Assembly (NCBI GenBank): GCA_017938695.1
Contig: JAGBBA010000072.1
Location: 78,444 to 142,443, forward strand
DNA from: Clostridia bacterium
Lineage (GTDB): Bacteria > Bacillota > Clostridia > Christensenellales > Aristaeellaceae
Length of the DNA: 64,000 nucleotides
Direction: 5' to 3'
Positions 15,915 through 24,263 of this stretch are shown here, in pieces. Under the pieces are notes generated by a model. The model had not been told where the DNA came from, searched no databases, and was given only the letters and a program-made list of their open reading frames with translations. The number at the start of each line of letters is the position of its first letter. The stretch's first letter is position 1. The position numbers were made by a program, and so were the translations under genes.

Positions 15915-16372
15915 GGGGCGGCTTCCTCCTTGATGGCGGCCATGAGCGCGTTCATTTCCTCCACGGTGTATAGCTCCAGGGTCACCTGGTGGGGCAGGCA
16001 GATGATCATATTGCCCAGCACGCGGTCGTCCATGGTGGAAAGGGACACCACGCCCTGCTCCACGCAGTCCTGATTATCGCAGGTGGAGGCGGCCATGTTG
16101 ACGCTGGTGGGGGTCACATGCACCACGTTGACCACATCGTCGGCTTGGGTGAGGGTGAACTCCCCCTCGGTATGCAGGCCGATGGGCTGGTAGGTGGTGC
16201 CGCCGATGGTGACCAGCAGATAGGCCTGGGGTTCGGCCCCGCCGGTGGTTTCAGGAAGGGTGATGCTTTCGCCGGATATCTCCGCCGGGGGCTGCACCAC
16301 GGCAGCCAGCAGGGCAACCAGGGCGATGACCAGCACCGCCGCAAGAATGATCCACAGGTTCTTGTTACGCAT
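15911..16372 (-). CDS. NusG domain II-containing membrane-anchored protein
   Basis: 153 aa. An N-terminal helix (about 6-27) anchors the protein, and the rest is extracellular. Residues about 40-140 match the NusG_II domain, with TCDNQDC and ICLPHQVTLEL as its clearest parts. The domain occurs outside NusG as a small beta-rich module of unknown function, usually next to a Gx transporter as here. The start is preceded by CAAGGAGCCATC. The protein possibly acts as an accessory subunit of that transporter (inference). Confidence 0.87.
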   Translation of the reverse strand: MRNKNLWIILAAVLVIALVALLAAVVQPPAEISGESITLPETTGGAEPQAYLLVTIGGTTYQPIGLHTEGEFTLTQADDVVNVVHVTPTSVNMAASTCDNQDCVEQGVVSLSTMDDRVLGNMIICLPHQVTLELYTVEEMNALMAAIKEEAAP

Positions 16373-16406
16373 GGATGGCTCCTTGAATCATGATGATAAC
16401 GGAATC

Positions 16407-16435
16407 ATCATACCCCAGAAACGGGGATGCGTCAA
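16407..16435 (-). promoter_or_regulatory. Promoter of the NusG-II/Gx-transporter operon
   Basis: Minus strand TTGACG (16435-16430), a 17-bp spacer and TATGAT (16412-16407). The spacer contains a small palindrome, CCCC...GGGG. Confidence 0.7.
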
Positions 16436-16476
16436 GCAGGGGCGGGGGACAAAAGGGCACTTACCAAGTCCTGCTT

Positions 16477-17787
16477 TTACTTGCTTGCAAGAAAATCCAG
16501 GGCCGCCTGATAGGCATCCTTGGAGGATGTTTCGATATCCGGCACCAGCATGCGGCTTTCCGTTTCGCCGGAGGGACGCAGGAAACGTTTGTGGGAAACG
16601 GACGCAAACAAATGGGAGTTCTCCAGTGCGACGAATGTGAGATCGCCATAGTGATTGGGCATGTTGGAGGATGCTTCGCCAATCAGGGTACCCAGATGAC
16701 CATCCCGGACATACACGCACAGCATGGTGGCGGAGGAATAGGTGAACCGGTCACACAAGACCACCAGATTCACTTTTTCATTCTGCCGGGCAGCGGGGTT
16801 GGGCTTCATCAGGCAGGTGCCGGAAGAACGCAGATAGCCCTTCTGTTCCTTTGCTTCCGGAGAATAGCGAACCAGCATGCCGTAAGCAGGTGCCTTCATA
16901 CCCATGGCGTTCAGCAGACGCTCGCAGGCGTTGGAGCTGCCGCCGCCGTTGCCCCGGGCATCAATGATCACTTTGGTGCAGCCGTTCTGCACTGCCTGCT
17001 TCAGTTCCTGGGCGATGGATTTCAGGTTGTCGTCGTCAACACATTCCACAAACTCCACCACGAAAATGTCGCCGTCCCATCGGGCTTTGTTGCCCCAGGG
17101 TTCGTTGGAAGGGGCGGATGCTTCCTCTGGCACAAACCAGGTGCATGCCCGGGTGCTGCCATCGGATAAGGTGACGGTGAACACATCTTTTTCCACGTTC
17201 ACCCCTGCCATTTTCAACAGGGTTTCAGACGTGAAATAGTTGTTGTAATTCTTGGCCACGGCCATTTCGTTTTCCGCCGGGAACAGGCTGTCGATGGTGG
17301 CAAGGATGTGCGTCATGGGCACGTCATCTACGGCGGTAATGGTCAATTCCGTCACGCCGGATTCGTCTGCAAAATGCATCTTTCCGTTCTGATAGCGGTG
17401 ATAGATAGCCACTTCATCGCCGTACTGCCAGCTCAGCCTGGTGTGCCCATCCCCGAAAACAGTGAGATACCGGGCGGAGGCACTCATGAAGGCATCCACG
17501 GTCATGGCGTTTGCTGTTTCGGCAAGGTAGGCTTCCTTTGCCGCAAGATAAGGGGCTTGGTCGCTGCCGTCCACAAAGAAGGGATGCACACTTTCCACAT
17601 AATCCATCAGCTGCTGACGGTCAGCCTGCACCTGCTCCGCAGTCAAAAGGGTATCGCCCGGCAGTGCGTCGGGCCTGTTCACCCCCACGCCGCCCAGGCT
17701 AAGAGGCAGGAAATACAGGGCAGCCCCTACGGCCAGCACAACCAAAAGAAGTATGATCGCGATGCTCCAAAGCAGCTTTTTCTTCAT
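16477..17787 (-). CDS. S41 family (tail-specific-like) peptidase, membrane-anchored
   Basis: 436 aa from the ATG at 17787, which follows AGGAGGATGCCGAT. Residues 5-28 form a signal-anchor helix, so the catalytic domain is outside. The S41 fold is seen in VIIDARGNGGGSSN (about 273-286) and CDRFTYSSATML (about 345-356), where Ser351 or Ser352 is the probable nucleophile, followed by GEASS at 370. No PDZ domain is clear; the middle region (about 140-240) is divergent. The likely role is cleavage of peptides or damaged envelope proteins. It is transcribed alone from a consensus promoter. Confidence 0.85.
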   Translation of the reverse strand: MKKKLLWSIAIILLLVVLAVGAALYFLPLSLGGVGVNRPDALPGDTLLTAEQVQADRQQLMDYVESVHPFFVDGSDQAPYLAAKEAYLAETANAMTVDAFMSASARYLTVFGDGHTRLSWQYGDEVAIYHRYQNGKMHFADESGVTELTITAVDDVPMTHILATIDSLFPAENEMAVAKNYNNYFTSETLLKMAGVNVEKDVFTVTLSDGSTRACTWFVPEEASAPSNEPWGNKARWDGDIFVVEFVECVDDDNLKSIAQELKQAVQNGCTKVIIDARGNGGGSSNACERLLNAMGMKAPAYGMLVRYSPEAKEQKGYLRSSGTCLMKPNPAARQNEKVNLVVLCDRFTYSSATMLCVYVRDGHLGTLIGEASSNMPNHYGDLTFVALENSHLFASVSHKRFLRPSGETESRMLVPDIETSSKDAYQAALDFLASK

Positions 17788-17818
17788 ATCGGCATCCTCC
17801 TTTTGTATACAATCTGGG

Positions 17819-17847
17819 ATTATAGCATATACCGCTTGTGCTGTCAA
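17819..17847 (-). promoter_or_regulatory. Consensus sigma-A promoter of the S41 peptidase
   Basis: Minus strand TTGACA (17847-17842), a 17-bp spacer and TATAAT (17824-17819). Both hexamers are perfect, so strong constitutive expression is expected. Confidence 0.92.
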
Positions 17848-17874
17848 AATGCGGGGCGGCTATCATCCGGCACA

Positions 17875-17937
17875 AAAAACCGCAGGTACGGTGTGACTGG
17901 AAGATGCGAGTCTTCCCAGTCCGACATACCTGCGGTT
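17875..17937 (-). terminator. Large intrinsic terminator of the flavin-reductase-like gene
   Basis: On the minus strand, ACCGCAGGTA pairs with TACCTGCGGT and encloses a second stem (GACTGG-AAGA with TCTT-CCAGTC). A T-run follows at about 17881-17875. Confidence 0.88.
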
Positions 17938-17954
17938 ATTGCTTCATGGATTCC

Positions 17955-18839
17955 TTATTTCCCCACGGCCTTGCGCAGCAGGGCGGTGAGCTCGCTGCGA
18001 ACGGCGGCGTTGGCGGCGGGGTCGCGGTTGACCTCCCAGAGCTTCTTCAGCTCCAGGGCGCGGGCTTCCTCGGCGGGGGTGATGTGCCCGTGGCCGACCT
18101 CGTCGTGAATCCATTGCTCAAAGGAGCCGATCCAGTCGGCATCGTAGCCGATATCCTCGGGGCAGCGTTCGATCTTGTCAAAGTCCAGGCGGTCGTAGTA
18201 GAGGCGGTAATTCTTGGTTTCGGGGGTGTTGCCGCTGGCGATCATCACCTCGAACACGGGGTCCATGGCCAGCATGCCGTAGCCAGCCAGGGGGCCGTGC
18301 TCATTGGCATCCACCAGGGACTTGTGCACCGTGCCGTAGACGACCTCGCAGATGAAGTTCACCCAGCGTTTGCCCAGCTTGTGCACATGGAGCACCTTGG
18401 CCTCCAGGTTGATGGGGCACTCGGCGATGCCGCAGGGCTTCACCACCTGGGAGGGAAGCTGGGTGCAGCCCATGACGTCGATCTCGCTGATGCCCTTGGG
18501 CACGGGACAGCCGGCGATCCAGCTCTCGCGCACCATGTCGTGGCCGTAGTAGCTGATCACGCACTCGGGCACTTCAAGCAGGTTGGCATAGCCCTGCTTG
18601 ATGCCGTCCATCCACTCGTTGTTGTCCTGATCCCACTCATCCTCGTTGACGTGGAGGTTGGACAGGGTGAAGGAGAAGAAATTGTGACCGATGCAGGTGC
18701 CCATGGTGACGGGGGTGGTGTTCATGTTGCCATAGCGGTCGCAGGTGGTGACGAAATAGGCGATCTGCGGCGGCTGGATAAACCGGTGGTGCAGGCCGTT
18801 CAGGTTGCCGTCTTCACAAAAATAGCGGACGAATTCCAT
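17955..18839 (-). CDS. Flavin reductase-like (FMN-binding split barrel) protein
   Basis: 294 aa; the start follows CATAGGAGGAACACC. The N-terminal 200 residues have the split-barrel layout of the Flavin_Reduct family, with TTCDRYGNMNTTPVTMGTC giving the SxxxDGxxN/AP-like loop and a C-terminal helical extension of about 80 residues. Such proteins bind FMN and act as flavoredoxins or flavin reductases. It is a single-gene unit with its own promoter (TTGTTG-17-TATACT upstream) and terminator. The electron partner is unknown. Confidence 0.82.
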   Translation of the reverse strand: MEFVRYFCEDGNLNGLHHRFIQPPQIAYFVTTCDRYGNMNTTPVTMGTCIGHNFFSFTLSNLHVNEDEWDQDNNEWMDGIKQGYANLLEVPECVISYYGHDMVRESWIAGCPVPKGISEIDVMGCTQLPSQVVKPCGIAECPINLEAKVLHVHKLGKRWVNFICEVVYGTVHKSLVDANEHGPLAGYGMLAMDPVFEVMIASGNTPETKNYRLYYDRLDFDKIERCPEDIGYDADWIGSFEQWIHDEVGHGHITPAEEARALELKKLWEVNRDPAANAAVRSELTALLRKAVGK

Positions 18840-18932
18840 GGTGTTCCTCCTATGCGGTTATAACGCGTGTTTGATGCCATCAGTATACCATGGGCGGAGG
18901 GGCGCAACAATTGGAATTCTGGCATTTTCTGC

Positions 18933-19478
18933 TTAGTGATTAGGCGAAAGATGCGCTTTTTCCAGTGCGAGAACGATGGCGGGCACCAGGATCAGGTGGA
19001 TCAGCGCGCCGATGGCGGTGGTGACGAAATAGCTGGAGATGAACATGGCGAAGGTGAAGCCGCTGCCGGTGATGCCCATCACGATGGCCTTGGCCGCGCC
19101 GCCCAGGATGCGCCCGGCCACCATGGAGATGATCATGCTCAGCAGTATGGCGGGGAAGTTCTTCATTTTGCGGCGCAGCGCACCGTAGCACAGCGCGGAT
19201 ACGGCGGCATAGGCAGCCAGCTCAAAGGCCATGGGGATGGCCACTGCCACCAGCGGCGGCATGCCGAAGACCACGCTGCGCAGAAGGGGCAGGATCACGC
19301 CCAGGGCAAGGCCCCAGCCCCAGCCGCAGGTGAGCCCGGCGATGAAGGCAGGGGTGTGCAGCGGGCTGATGGCCTGGCCGATGGCAGGGATCTGCCCGGT
19401 GAGGAAGGGCAGCACCATGCCCAGGGCCAGGAGGATCGCGGTGATTAGCAGCTTGTAAAGGTTGGAACGGCGGTTCAT
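18933..19478 (-). CDS. ECF transporter S component (substrate-binding membrane subunit)
   Basis: 181 aa with about five to six hydrophobic helices. The ATG at 19478 follows AGGAGGCCCCTT. HTPAFIAGLTCGWGWGLALG is the typical S-component loop-helix, and the Ala-rich first helix contacts EcfT. The vitamin or metal is not deducible. EcfA/T genes are not adjacent, so it probably uses a shared energising module (group II type). It is preceded by a leader made almost wholly of a terminator hairpin, which suggests transcription attenuation. Confidence 0.85.
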   Translation of the reverse strand: MNRRSNLYKLLITAILLALGMVLPFLTGQIPAIGQAISPLHTPAFIAGLTCGWGWGLALGVILPLLRSVVFGMPPLVAVAIPMAFELAAYAAVSALCYGALRRKMKNFPAILLSMIISMVAGRILGGAAKAIVMGITGSGFTFAMFISSYFVTTAIGALIHLILVPAIVLALEKAHLSPNH

Positions 19479-19497
19479 AAGGGGCCTCCTTTGTAAT

Positions 19498-19551
19498 AAA
19501 AAAGTTCCACGAAGAAAGCCGGAATTCATTCCGCGTGCTTCCTTCATGGAA
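19498..19551 (-). terminator. Leader terminator (possible attenuator) before the ECF S gene
   Basis: On the minus strand a 15-bp stem (19551-19537 with 19519-19505, two G-T pairs) has an inner CGGAAT/ATTCCG hairpin and a run of six T (19503-19498). It lies between the promoter at 19592-19564 and the ribosome site, so it could also end transcripts from the upstream membrane-protein gene. Confidence 0.75.
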
Positions 19552-19563
19552 ACGGTTGAATGC

Positions 19564-19592
19564 ATGATACCATAAACTGGGAAAAACGTCAA
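19564..19592 (-). promoter_or_regulatory. Promoter of the ECF S gene
   Basis: Minus strand TTGACG (19592-19587), a 17-bp spacer and TATCAT (19569-19564). The -35 overlaps the stop codon of the upstream gene. The expected start is near 19557, directly before the leader terminator. Confidence 0.65.
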
Positions 19593-20623
19593 GCCTGCTC
19601 TGTCTTTTTCGGGCTGGAGCGGAATCCGTTCACCACGGACACCACAGCACCCACGATCAGCGTGATGTAGTAGGTGAAGAACCGCCACAGGAGCAGGGCC
19701 ATCAGGCGGATGCCATCGGGGAAGACCTGGGAGTAGTACAGGGCAAAGACGCCTTCCTGGGCACCGGAGGCACCGGGCAGGGGTGTGTAGGCCGCGGAGG
19801 TGTACAGCATGATGCCCAGGGCGGTGATCTCGCCGTAGGTGGTGCCGGTCAGTTTGAAGGCGTGGTAGATGAAGAAGGTCACGGCCATCAGGCTGAGGAT
19901 CTGCAGGGTGGCGATCAGCAGCTGTATCACCAGGTCGATGGGGCGGCGGGTGATCATCATCACGCTGTTGTGGAAGGTGTCGATCACGTCCTCCCACTTG
20001 GCCTGGGTGGAGGCCGGGTCCTTGATCAGCCGCAGCTTGGCACCGGCCTTGATGAACAGCGTTACGAAGAAACGAACCAGCCGCTTGCTCATGGCCATCA
20101 TCAGCGTAAAGGCAACGATGACCACATTGTACACATAGCCCACGATCAGGATCCACATGTTGGAGCCCAGCTGCTGGGCGATGTAATCCTTGTAGATGAT
20201 CCAGAAAATGGTGCCCAGCACTGCCAGCATGAACTGGAAGGCAAACAGCTTTACTGTCAGCGCAGAGGTGCCGATGCCAATGGGTACGCTGCGCTTTTTG
20301 AGGTAATACACCTGCATGGGCTGGCCGCCGGTGGCACCGGGGGTGATGTTGGAGTAGTACATGCCGGAAATGGCGACGAACAGCGATGAGGCCAGCGAAA
20401 TGCCATGTCCCTGCCGTTTGAGGAAAAAGTGCATGCTCAGCGCATCAAACAGCAGGTAGGCAAACCAGGCCAGAACGCACAAAACGATCCAACCCGGGCC
20501 GATGCTTTTCAAGGCCTCAACAGCACCGGACATCTCCTGCCCGTTGAAGCCGATCAGCAGCACCACAGCCAGCGTGCCGAAGATGAAGGCGAAATTCAGA
20601 ATTTTTTTGGTACGAGGCTTCAT
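19589..20623 (-). CDS. Lysylphosphatidylglycerol synthase TM-region / flippase-like (YbhN-type) membrane protein
   Basis: 344 aa from the ATG at 20623 after ATAGGAGGACGT. It has eight or more hydrophobic helices with the LPG_synthase_TM pattern: SGMYYSNITPGATGGQ (about 92-107) and YTPLPGASGAQEG (about 282-294), the two conserved Pro/Gly loops. The soluble aminoacyl-transferase domain of MprF is absent, so it is likely a stand-alone lipid or glycolipid translocase-like protein. A promoter lies at 20684-20656. The substrate is unknown. Confidence 0.87.
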   Translation of the reverse strand: MKPRTKKILNFAFIFGTLAVVLLIGFNGQEMSGAVEALKSIGPGWIVLCVLAWFAYLLFDALSMHFFLKRQGHGISLASSLFVAISGMYYSNITPGATGGQPMQVYYLKKRSVPIGIGTSALTVKLFAFQFMLAVLGTIFWIIYKDYIAQQLGSNMWILIVGYVYNVVIVAFTLMMAMSKRLVRFFVTLFIKAGAKLRLIKDPASTQAKWEDVIDTFHNSVMMITRRPIDLVIQLLIATLQILSLMAVTFFIYHAFKLTGTTYGEITALGIMLYTSAAYTPLPGASGAQEGVFALYYSQVFPDGIRLMALLLWRFFTYYITLIVGAVVSVVNGFRSSPKKTEQA

Positions 20624-20655
20624 ACGTCCTCCTATGATAGCTCTATAACAACCAT

Positions 20656-20684
20656 AGTATATCATAGGATACAGAAGGGGGCAA
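20656..20684 (-). promoter_or_regulatory. Promoter of the flippase-like gene
   Basis: Minus strand TTGCCC (20684-20679), a 17-bp spacer and TATACT (20661-20656). Confidence 0.65.
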
Positions 20685-20699
20685 GTTAAAATGCCATAA

Positions 20700-20726
20700 G
20701 AAAAAGCCGGAGCGGTGTGCTCCGGC
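20700..20726 (-). terminator. Intrinsic terminator of the GH2 gene
   Basis: On the minus strand GCCGGAGC pairs with GCTCCGGC around a 5-nt loop and is followed by TTTTT (20705-20701). Confidence 0.9.
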
Positions 20727-20734
20727 CATATGGG

Positions 20735-23731
20735 TTACAGTGCCTTCATGGTAAAGGTGAGGGTATAGGGCTTGCTGGAGGGGTAGGTGAACTGCTCAAG
20801 CACCGGTGCGCCCCAGCTGTCGTCGCCGCCCACGCCCTTGCGGAACAGGGCCACGTCCAGCACGGTGCGGCAGGAACCCTGCAGTTCCTCGGGATGGGCA
20901 GCAGCCATCACTTCCTCGGGCAGGTAGGGCTGCACGCTGACCTCCAGGCCGTTGCCGGAAACCTCCACGCCGTGGCCGGTCTCGTCGGTGATGGCCATGC
21001 GGCGCACGCCCATGCGGTTGCCGCTTTCCTGGGGATTGCCATAGCGGGTCCAGCCGTCTTCCACCGCATAGGTGTAGGTGCCCAGCAGCGCGCCTTCCTT
21101 GCGGTCGGCGTAGTTCTCCTCGGGGCCGTAGCCGTAGTAGCACACCTTGTTCAGCCGGGGATCCAGCTGGAAGCTCAGGCCCAGGGCAGGCAGGTCGGGC
21201 TGGTTTTCCACGCCAGGCCAGCGGAGGGTGACCTCTATGGCATCGGGGGTGCGGATGGTGTAGGTCACGGTGATATCCGTGCCGGGCAGCACCGGCGCGG
21301 CATAGTGATAGGTGATGCTGAACACGCCGTTTTCGTACACGGGTTCATCGTTGTTGATGAAGGCGTAGCGGCTCACCGCATTCCAGATGCCCTGGCGGAT
21401 GGCGTCGCCGTTGCCGCGGTCGTTATCCGTGGGGGCGCGGAACAGGGACAGCTGCGGTGCGCGCAGCAGGCTTTCGCGGCCCAGCTTGTCCTTGATGGAG
21501 ATGATGCCAGCCTTGCCCTTCTGGAACAGCACGGACAGTTCGGGGGTGTGCATGCCCACGTTCACATCGCCGATGACGGGGGCAGGGGCGCAGGCAGGGG
21601 CTTCGGCCGGGGCGGCCTCGCGCAGAAGGGCCTGGCCCACGGCCATGATCTCGCCGTCGGGCAAGATAGCATGGCCCTTGTGCAGCAGCTGGCAGGTGGC
21701 TACCAGCAGGCCGGTTTCCGGCACCTCGCCGTAGGGCAGGTCCAGGTGGATGCTTTCGCCGGGGGCCACATTGGGCACCAGCAGGCCGCCAGCGCGCACC
21801 AGCTTGCCATCGCAGGCGATGCTCCACTTCAGCGTCAGGCCGGTGAGGGGGGCGAACAGGCGGCGGCTCTCCACCGTCACGCCGGTAGCGTCGGGGGTCA
21901 GGCGCACATCCTGGTACAGATAACGCACATCCTGGGCCTTGGGGGAAAGGCTGCGGTCGGCCATCACGATGCCGTTGCCGATGAATTCCCAGTCGGTGGG
22001 ACGGTCACCCCAGTCGCCGCCGATGGTCATGCGGGTGTGGCCGTTGGGGGCGGTGGTGCGCAGGAACTGATCCACATAGTCCCAGATGAAGCCGCCCTGG
22101 TACATGGGGTACTTGTCCTCCAGGTCGGTGTACAGTTTCATGCCGCCCAGGGAGTTGCCCATGGCGTGGATGTATTCGCAGTTGATAAAGGGCTTGTCGG
22201 GGTTATTGTTCAGGTACTTTTCAATGTCCACGGCCTTGCAGTACATCTGGCTGTGCACATCGGTGGTGGCGGCATAGCGGCCGTCCCAGGTCACGCCCTC
22301 GTAATGCACCAGACGGGTGTTGTCGCGCTGGCGGAAGAACTGGCTCAGCTCGTAGATGTTCTTGCCGCCCCAGCTTTCGTTGCCGCAGCTCCACAGCAGG
22401 ATGCAGGCGTGGTTCTTGTCGCGCTCCAGCATGCTGCGGCCGCGGTCAAGCACGGCGGACTGCCACTCGGGCACGTCGCAGGGCAGCACATACTTCTGGT
22501 GATACGCCCAGGTGCCGTGGGTCTCCATGTTGGTTTCGTCGATGATGTACAGGCCATAGCGGTCGCACAGCCGGTAGAACTCGGAGGTGTTGGGGTAGTG
22601 GCTGGTGCGGATGGCGTTGATGTTCATGGCCTTGCAGTTGCGGATGTCCTTGAGCATCAGATCGGTGGACATGACGCGGCCGGTATCGCAGTCGAACTCG
22701 TGGCGGTTCACGCCCCGGAACACGATGCGCTTGCCATTGAGGCACATGACCTTGTTGATCATCTCAAACTGGCGGAAGCCCACCTGCAGACGGGAAACCT
22801 CCACCACGTCGTCGTTATCATCGGTGATGGTGATGGTCAGGGCGTACAGGTTGGGCTCCTCGGCAGACCAGAGCTTCACGCCGGGCACTTCGCGGCAGAA
22901 ATGCAGCTGCTCAGCAGCAGGCTGGGTCTCCACCATCAGCACCTCGCCGGAAACGGACTGCAGCACGGCGGTCACATTGCCCTGGGGGCGGTGGATGGTC
23001 AGGTCGGCCTCCAGGTGGGCACGGGTGTAGTTGTCTGTCAGGGGCGTGCGGACGAAGATATCCGCCAGGTGCACCTTGGGCTCGAAGGTCAGGGTCACGC
23101 TGCGGTGAATGCCGCTGTAACGCCAGAAGTCCTGATCCTCCAGCCAGCTGCCGGAGCAACGCTTGAAGATGCGGGCCGCCAGGCGGTTGGCACCCTGCTG
23201 CACGAAGGGCGTTACATCAAAGTGATGGGGGGTGAAGCTATCCTCGCTGTAACCAACGAACTGGCCGTTGACATACAGGGCCAGGGCAGCCTCCACGCCG
23301 TTGAAGGTGAGCACCACCCTGCCGCAGTCCAGGTCTGCGGCGGAAAGGTCAAAGGTGCGGATGGCGGTCACCGTGGGGTTGTGGATATCCGACACCTGGG
23401 GCGGCACCAGGGCATCCTTGCCATCCCAGGGGTACTGCACATTGGCGTACTGAGGGCAATCCCAGTCGGGATTCTGCAGCTGGAACTCGCCGGGCACGGT
23501 GATCTCCGCCAGGGCGGCATCGCCATCACCGCAGGTCAGCAGGGCATCGGGGGCTTCGACCGGGCAGGCGGCGAAGTGGGCCTTCCAGATGCCGTCCAGG
23601 CTGCGCACCAGGGAGGACATGTCCGCATCCGCCTCGGGCGCAGTGCGGTAGATCTGATGATCCGAAACGGCAGGCAGACGGTTGACGGAGAAAATTTCGG
23701 GGTCGGAAAGCCAAGAGGTTTCGAAGGTCAT
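20735..23731 (-). CDS. GH2 beta-galactosidase (LacZ type, five-domain length)
   Basis: 998 aa from the ATG at 23731, preceded by GAGAGGAGCTTTGTC; a longer open frame upstream is repeat DNA without a start signal. LacZ motifs are complete: RTSHYP before the barrel strand, IIDETNMETHG, WSCGNES with acid/base Glu452, and INCEYIHAMGN with nucleophile Glu519. The length matches E. coli LacZ, with the jelly-roll, Ig-like, TIM-barrel, Ig-like and beta-supersandwich domains. No signal peptide is present, so it hydrolyses lactose or galactosides in the cytosol. It complements the GH42 enzyme at 5030-7069. Confidence 0.96.
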   Translation of the reverse strand: MTFETSWLSDPEIFSVNRLPAVSDHQIYRTAPEADADMSSLVRSLDGIWKAHFAACPVEAPDALLTCGDGDAALAEITVPGEFQLQNPDWDCPQYANVQYPWDGKDALVPPQVSDIHNPTVTAIRTFDLSAADLDCGRVVLTFNGVEAALALYVNGQFVGYSEDSFTPHHFDVTPFVQQGANRLAARIFKRCSGSWLEDQDFWRYSGIHRSVTLTFEPKVHLADIFVRTPLTDNYTRAHLEADLTIHRPQGNVTAVLQSVSGEVLMVETQPAAEQLHFCREVPGVKLWSAEEPNLYALTITITDDNDDVVEVSRLQVGFRQFEMINKVMCLNGKRIVFRGVNRHEFDCDTGRVMSTDLMLKDIRNCKAMNINAIRTSHYPNTSEFYRLCDRYGLYIIDETNMETHGTWAYHQKYVLPCDVPEWQSAVLDRGRSMLERDKNHACILLWSCGNESWGGKNIYELSQFFRQRDNTRLVHYEGVTWDGRYAATTDVHSQMYCKAVDIEKYLNNNPDKPFINCEYIHAMGNSLGGMKLYTDLEDKYPMYQGGFIWDYVDQFLRTTAPNGHTRMTIGGDWGDRPTDWEFIGNGIVMADRSLSPKAQDVRYLYQDVRLTPDATGVTVESRRLFAPLTGLTLKWSIACDGKLVRAGGLLVPNVAPGESIHLDLPYGEVPETGLLVATCQLLHKGHAILPDGEIMAVGQALLREAAPAEAPACAPAPVIGDVNVGMHTPELSVLFQKGKAGIISIKDKLGRESLLRAPQLSLFRAPTDNDRGNGDAIRQGIWNAVSRYAFINNDEPVYENGVFSITYHYAAPVLPGTDITVTYTIRTPDAIEVTLRWPGVENQPDLPALGLSFQLDPRLNKVCYYGYGPEENYADRKEGALLGTYTYAVEDGWTRYGNPQESGNRMGVRRMAITDETGHGVEVSGNGLEVSVQPYLPEEVMAAAHPEELQGSCRTVLDVALFRKGVGGDDSWGAPVLEQFTYPSSKPYTLTFTMKAL

Positions 23732-23750
23732 GACAAAGCTCCTCTCTGTG

Positions 23751-24263
23751 GAAATGATGAATGATAAATGCGGAATTCGGAATGCGGAATGCGGAATGAA
23801 ATGTGGCCCGGGCGAACGCAGTTCGCCCTTGCACTTTATCAATGCAGCGGCGTGGGTGATGCGGCAGGCAATCCCTCCGTCAGCCCTTTGGGCTGCCACC
23901 TCCCTTTGCACAAGGGAGGCTGCCCCTCTCAGTCGCCTGCGGCGACAGCTATCCGCAACCTCAATCATCGCACTCTCGCTCACGCTCGTTTGCTCGTTTC
24001 GGTTGATTCGCTCAGCTCGCTCTTTGTCGCCACTGGCGACGCTCGCATCGCTCACCCCCAAGGGGAGCCAAGTGCTGCTTGCACTGCGTCGCGGCGCGCC
24101 CGAATGAAACGGGTCGAAGACCCCGCACCGTGCCCCCAGCCCGGAGATCACCGTGCTGGGCATCCCCAAAAGGGAGTCCAGAGGGCCGAACGGCCCTTTG
24201 GTAGGGGAGTCCAGAGGGGACAACGTCCCCTCTGGTGGGGTCCAGGGGCAAAGCCCCTGGTCA
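23751..24263. repeat. Composite extragenic repeat, copy A
   Basis: This 529-bp gene-free gap holds, in order: a GAATGCG microsatellite (about 23751-23808); a GGGCGAAC-GCA-GTTCGCCC hairpin (23810-23828); a GGCAGGCAATCCCTCCGTCAGCC module with CCTCCCTT/AAGGGAGG arms (23863-23931); about 150 bp of unique GC-rich spacer; a GCGTCGCGGCGC...CCGTG module (about 24085-24132); and a ladder of three palindromes (24172-24260). The last one contributes the stop codon of the LRR gene. No gene is supported inside it. Confidence 0.85.

Noticed and set aside
19498-19592. T-box or vitamin riboswitch in the leader of the ECF S gene
   Set aside because: No TGGNACC-type T-box sequence or known aptamer core is visible and the leader is too short for most aptamers; only a terminator can be supported.
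20717-23764. Very long plus-strand open frame (over 1000 codons) opposite the GH2 gene
   Set aside because: It is a GC-rich antisense shadow of the LacZ-type gene, has a Gly/Ala/His/Val-rich composition with no family signature, and has no promoter or ribosome site.
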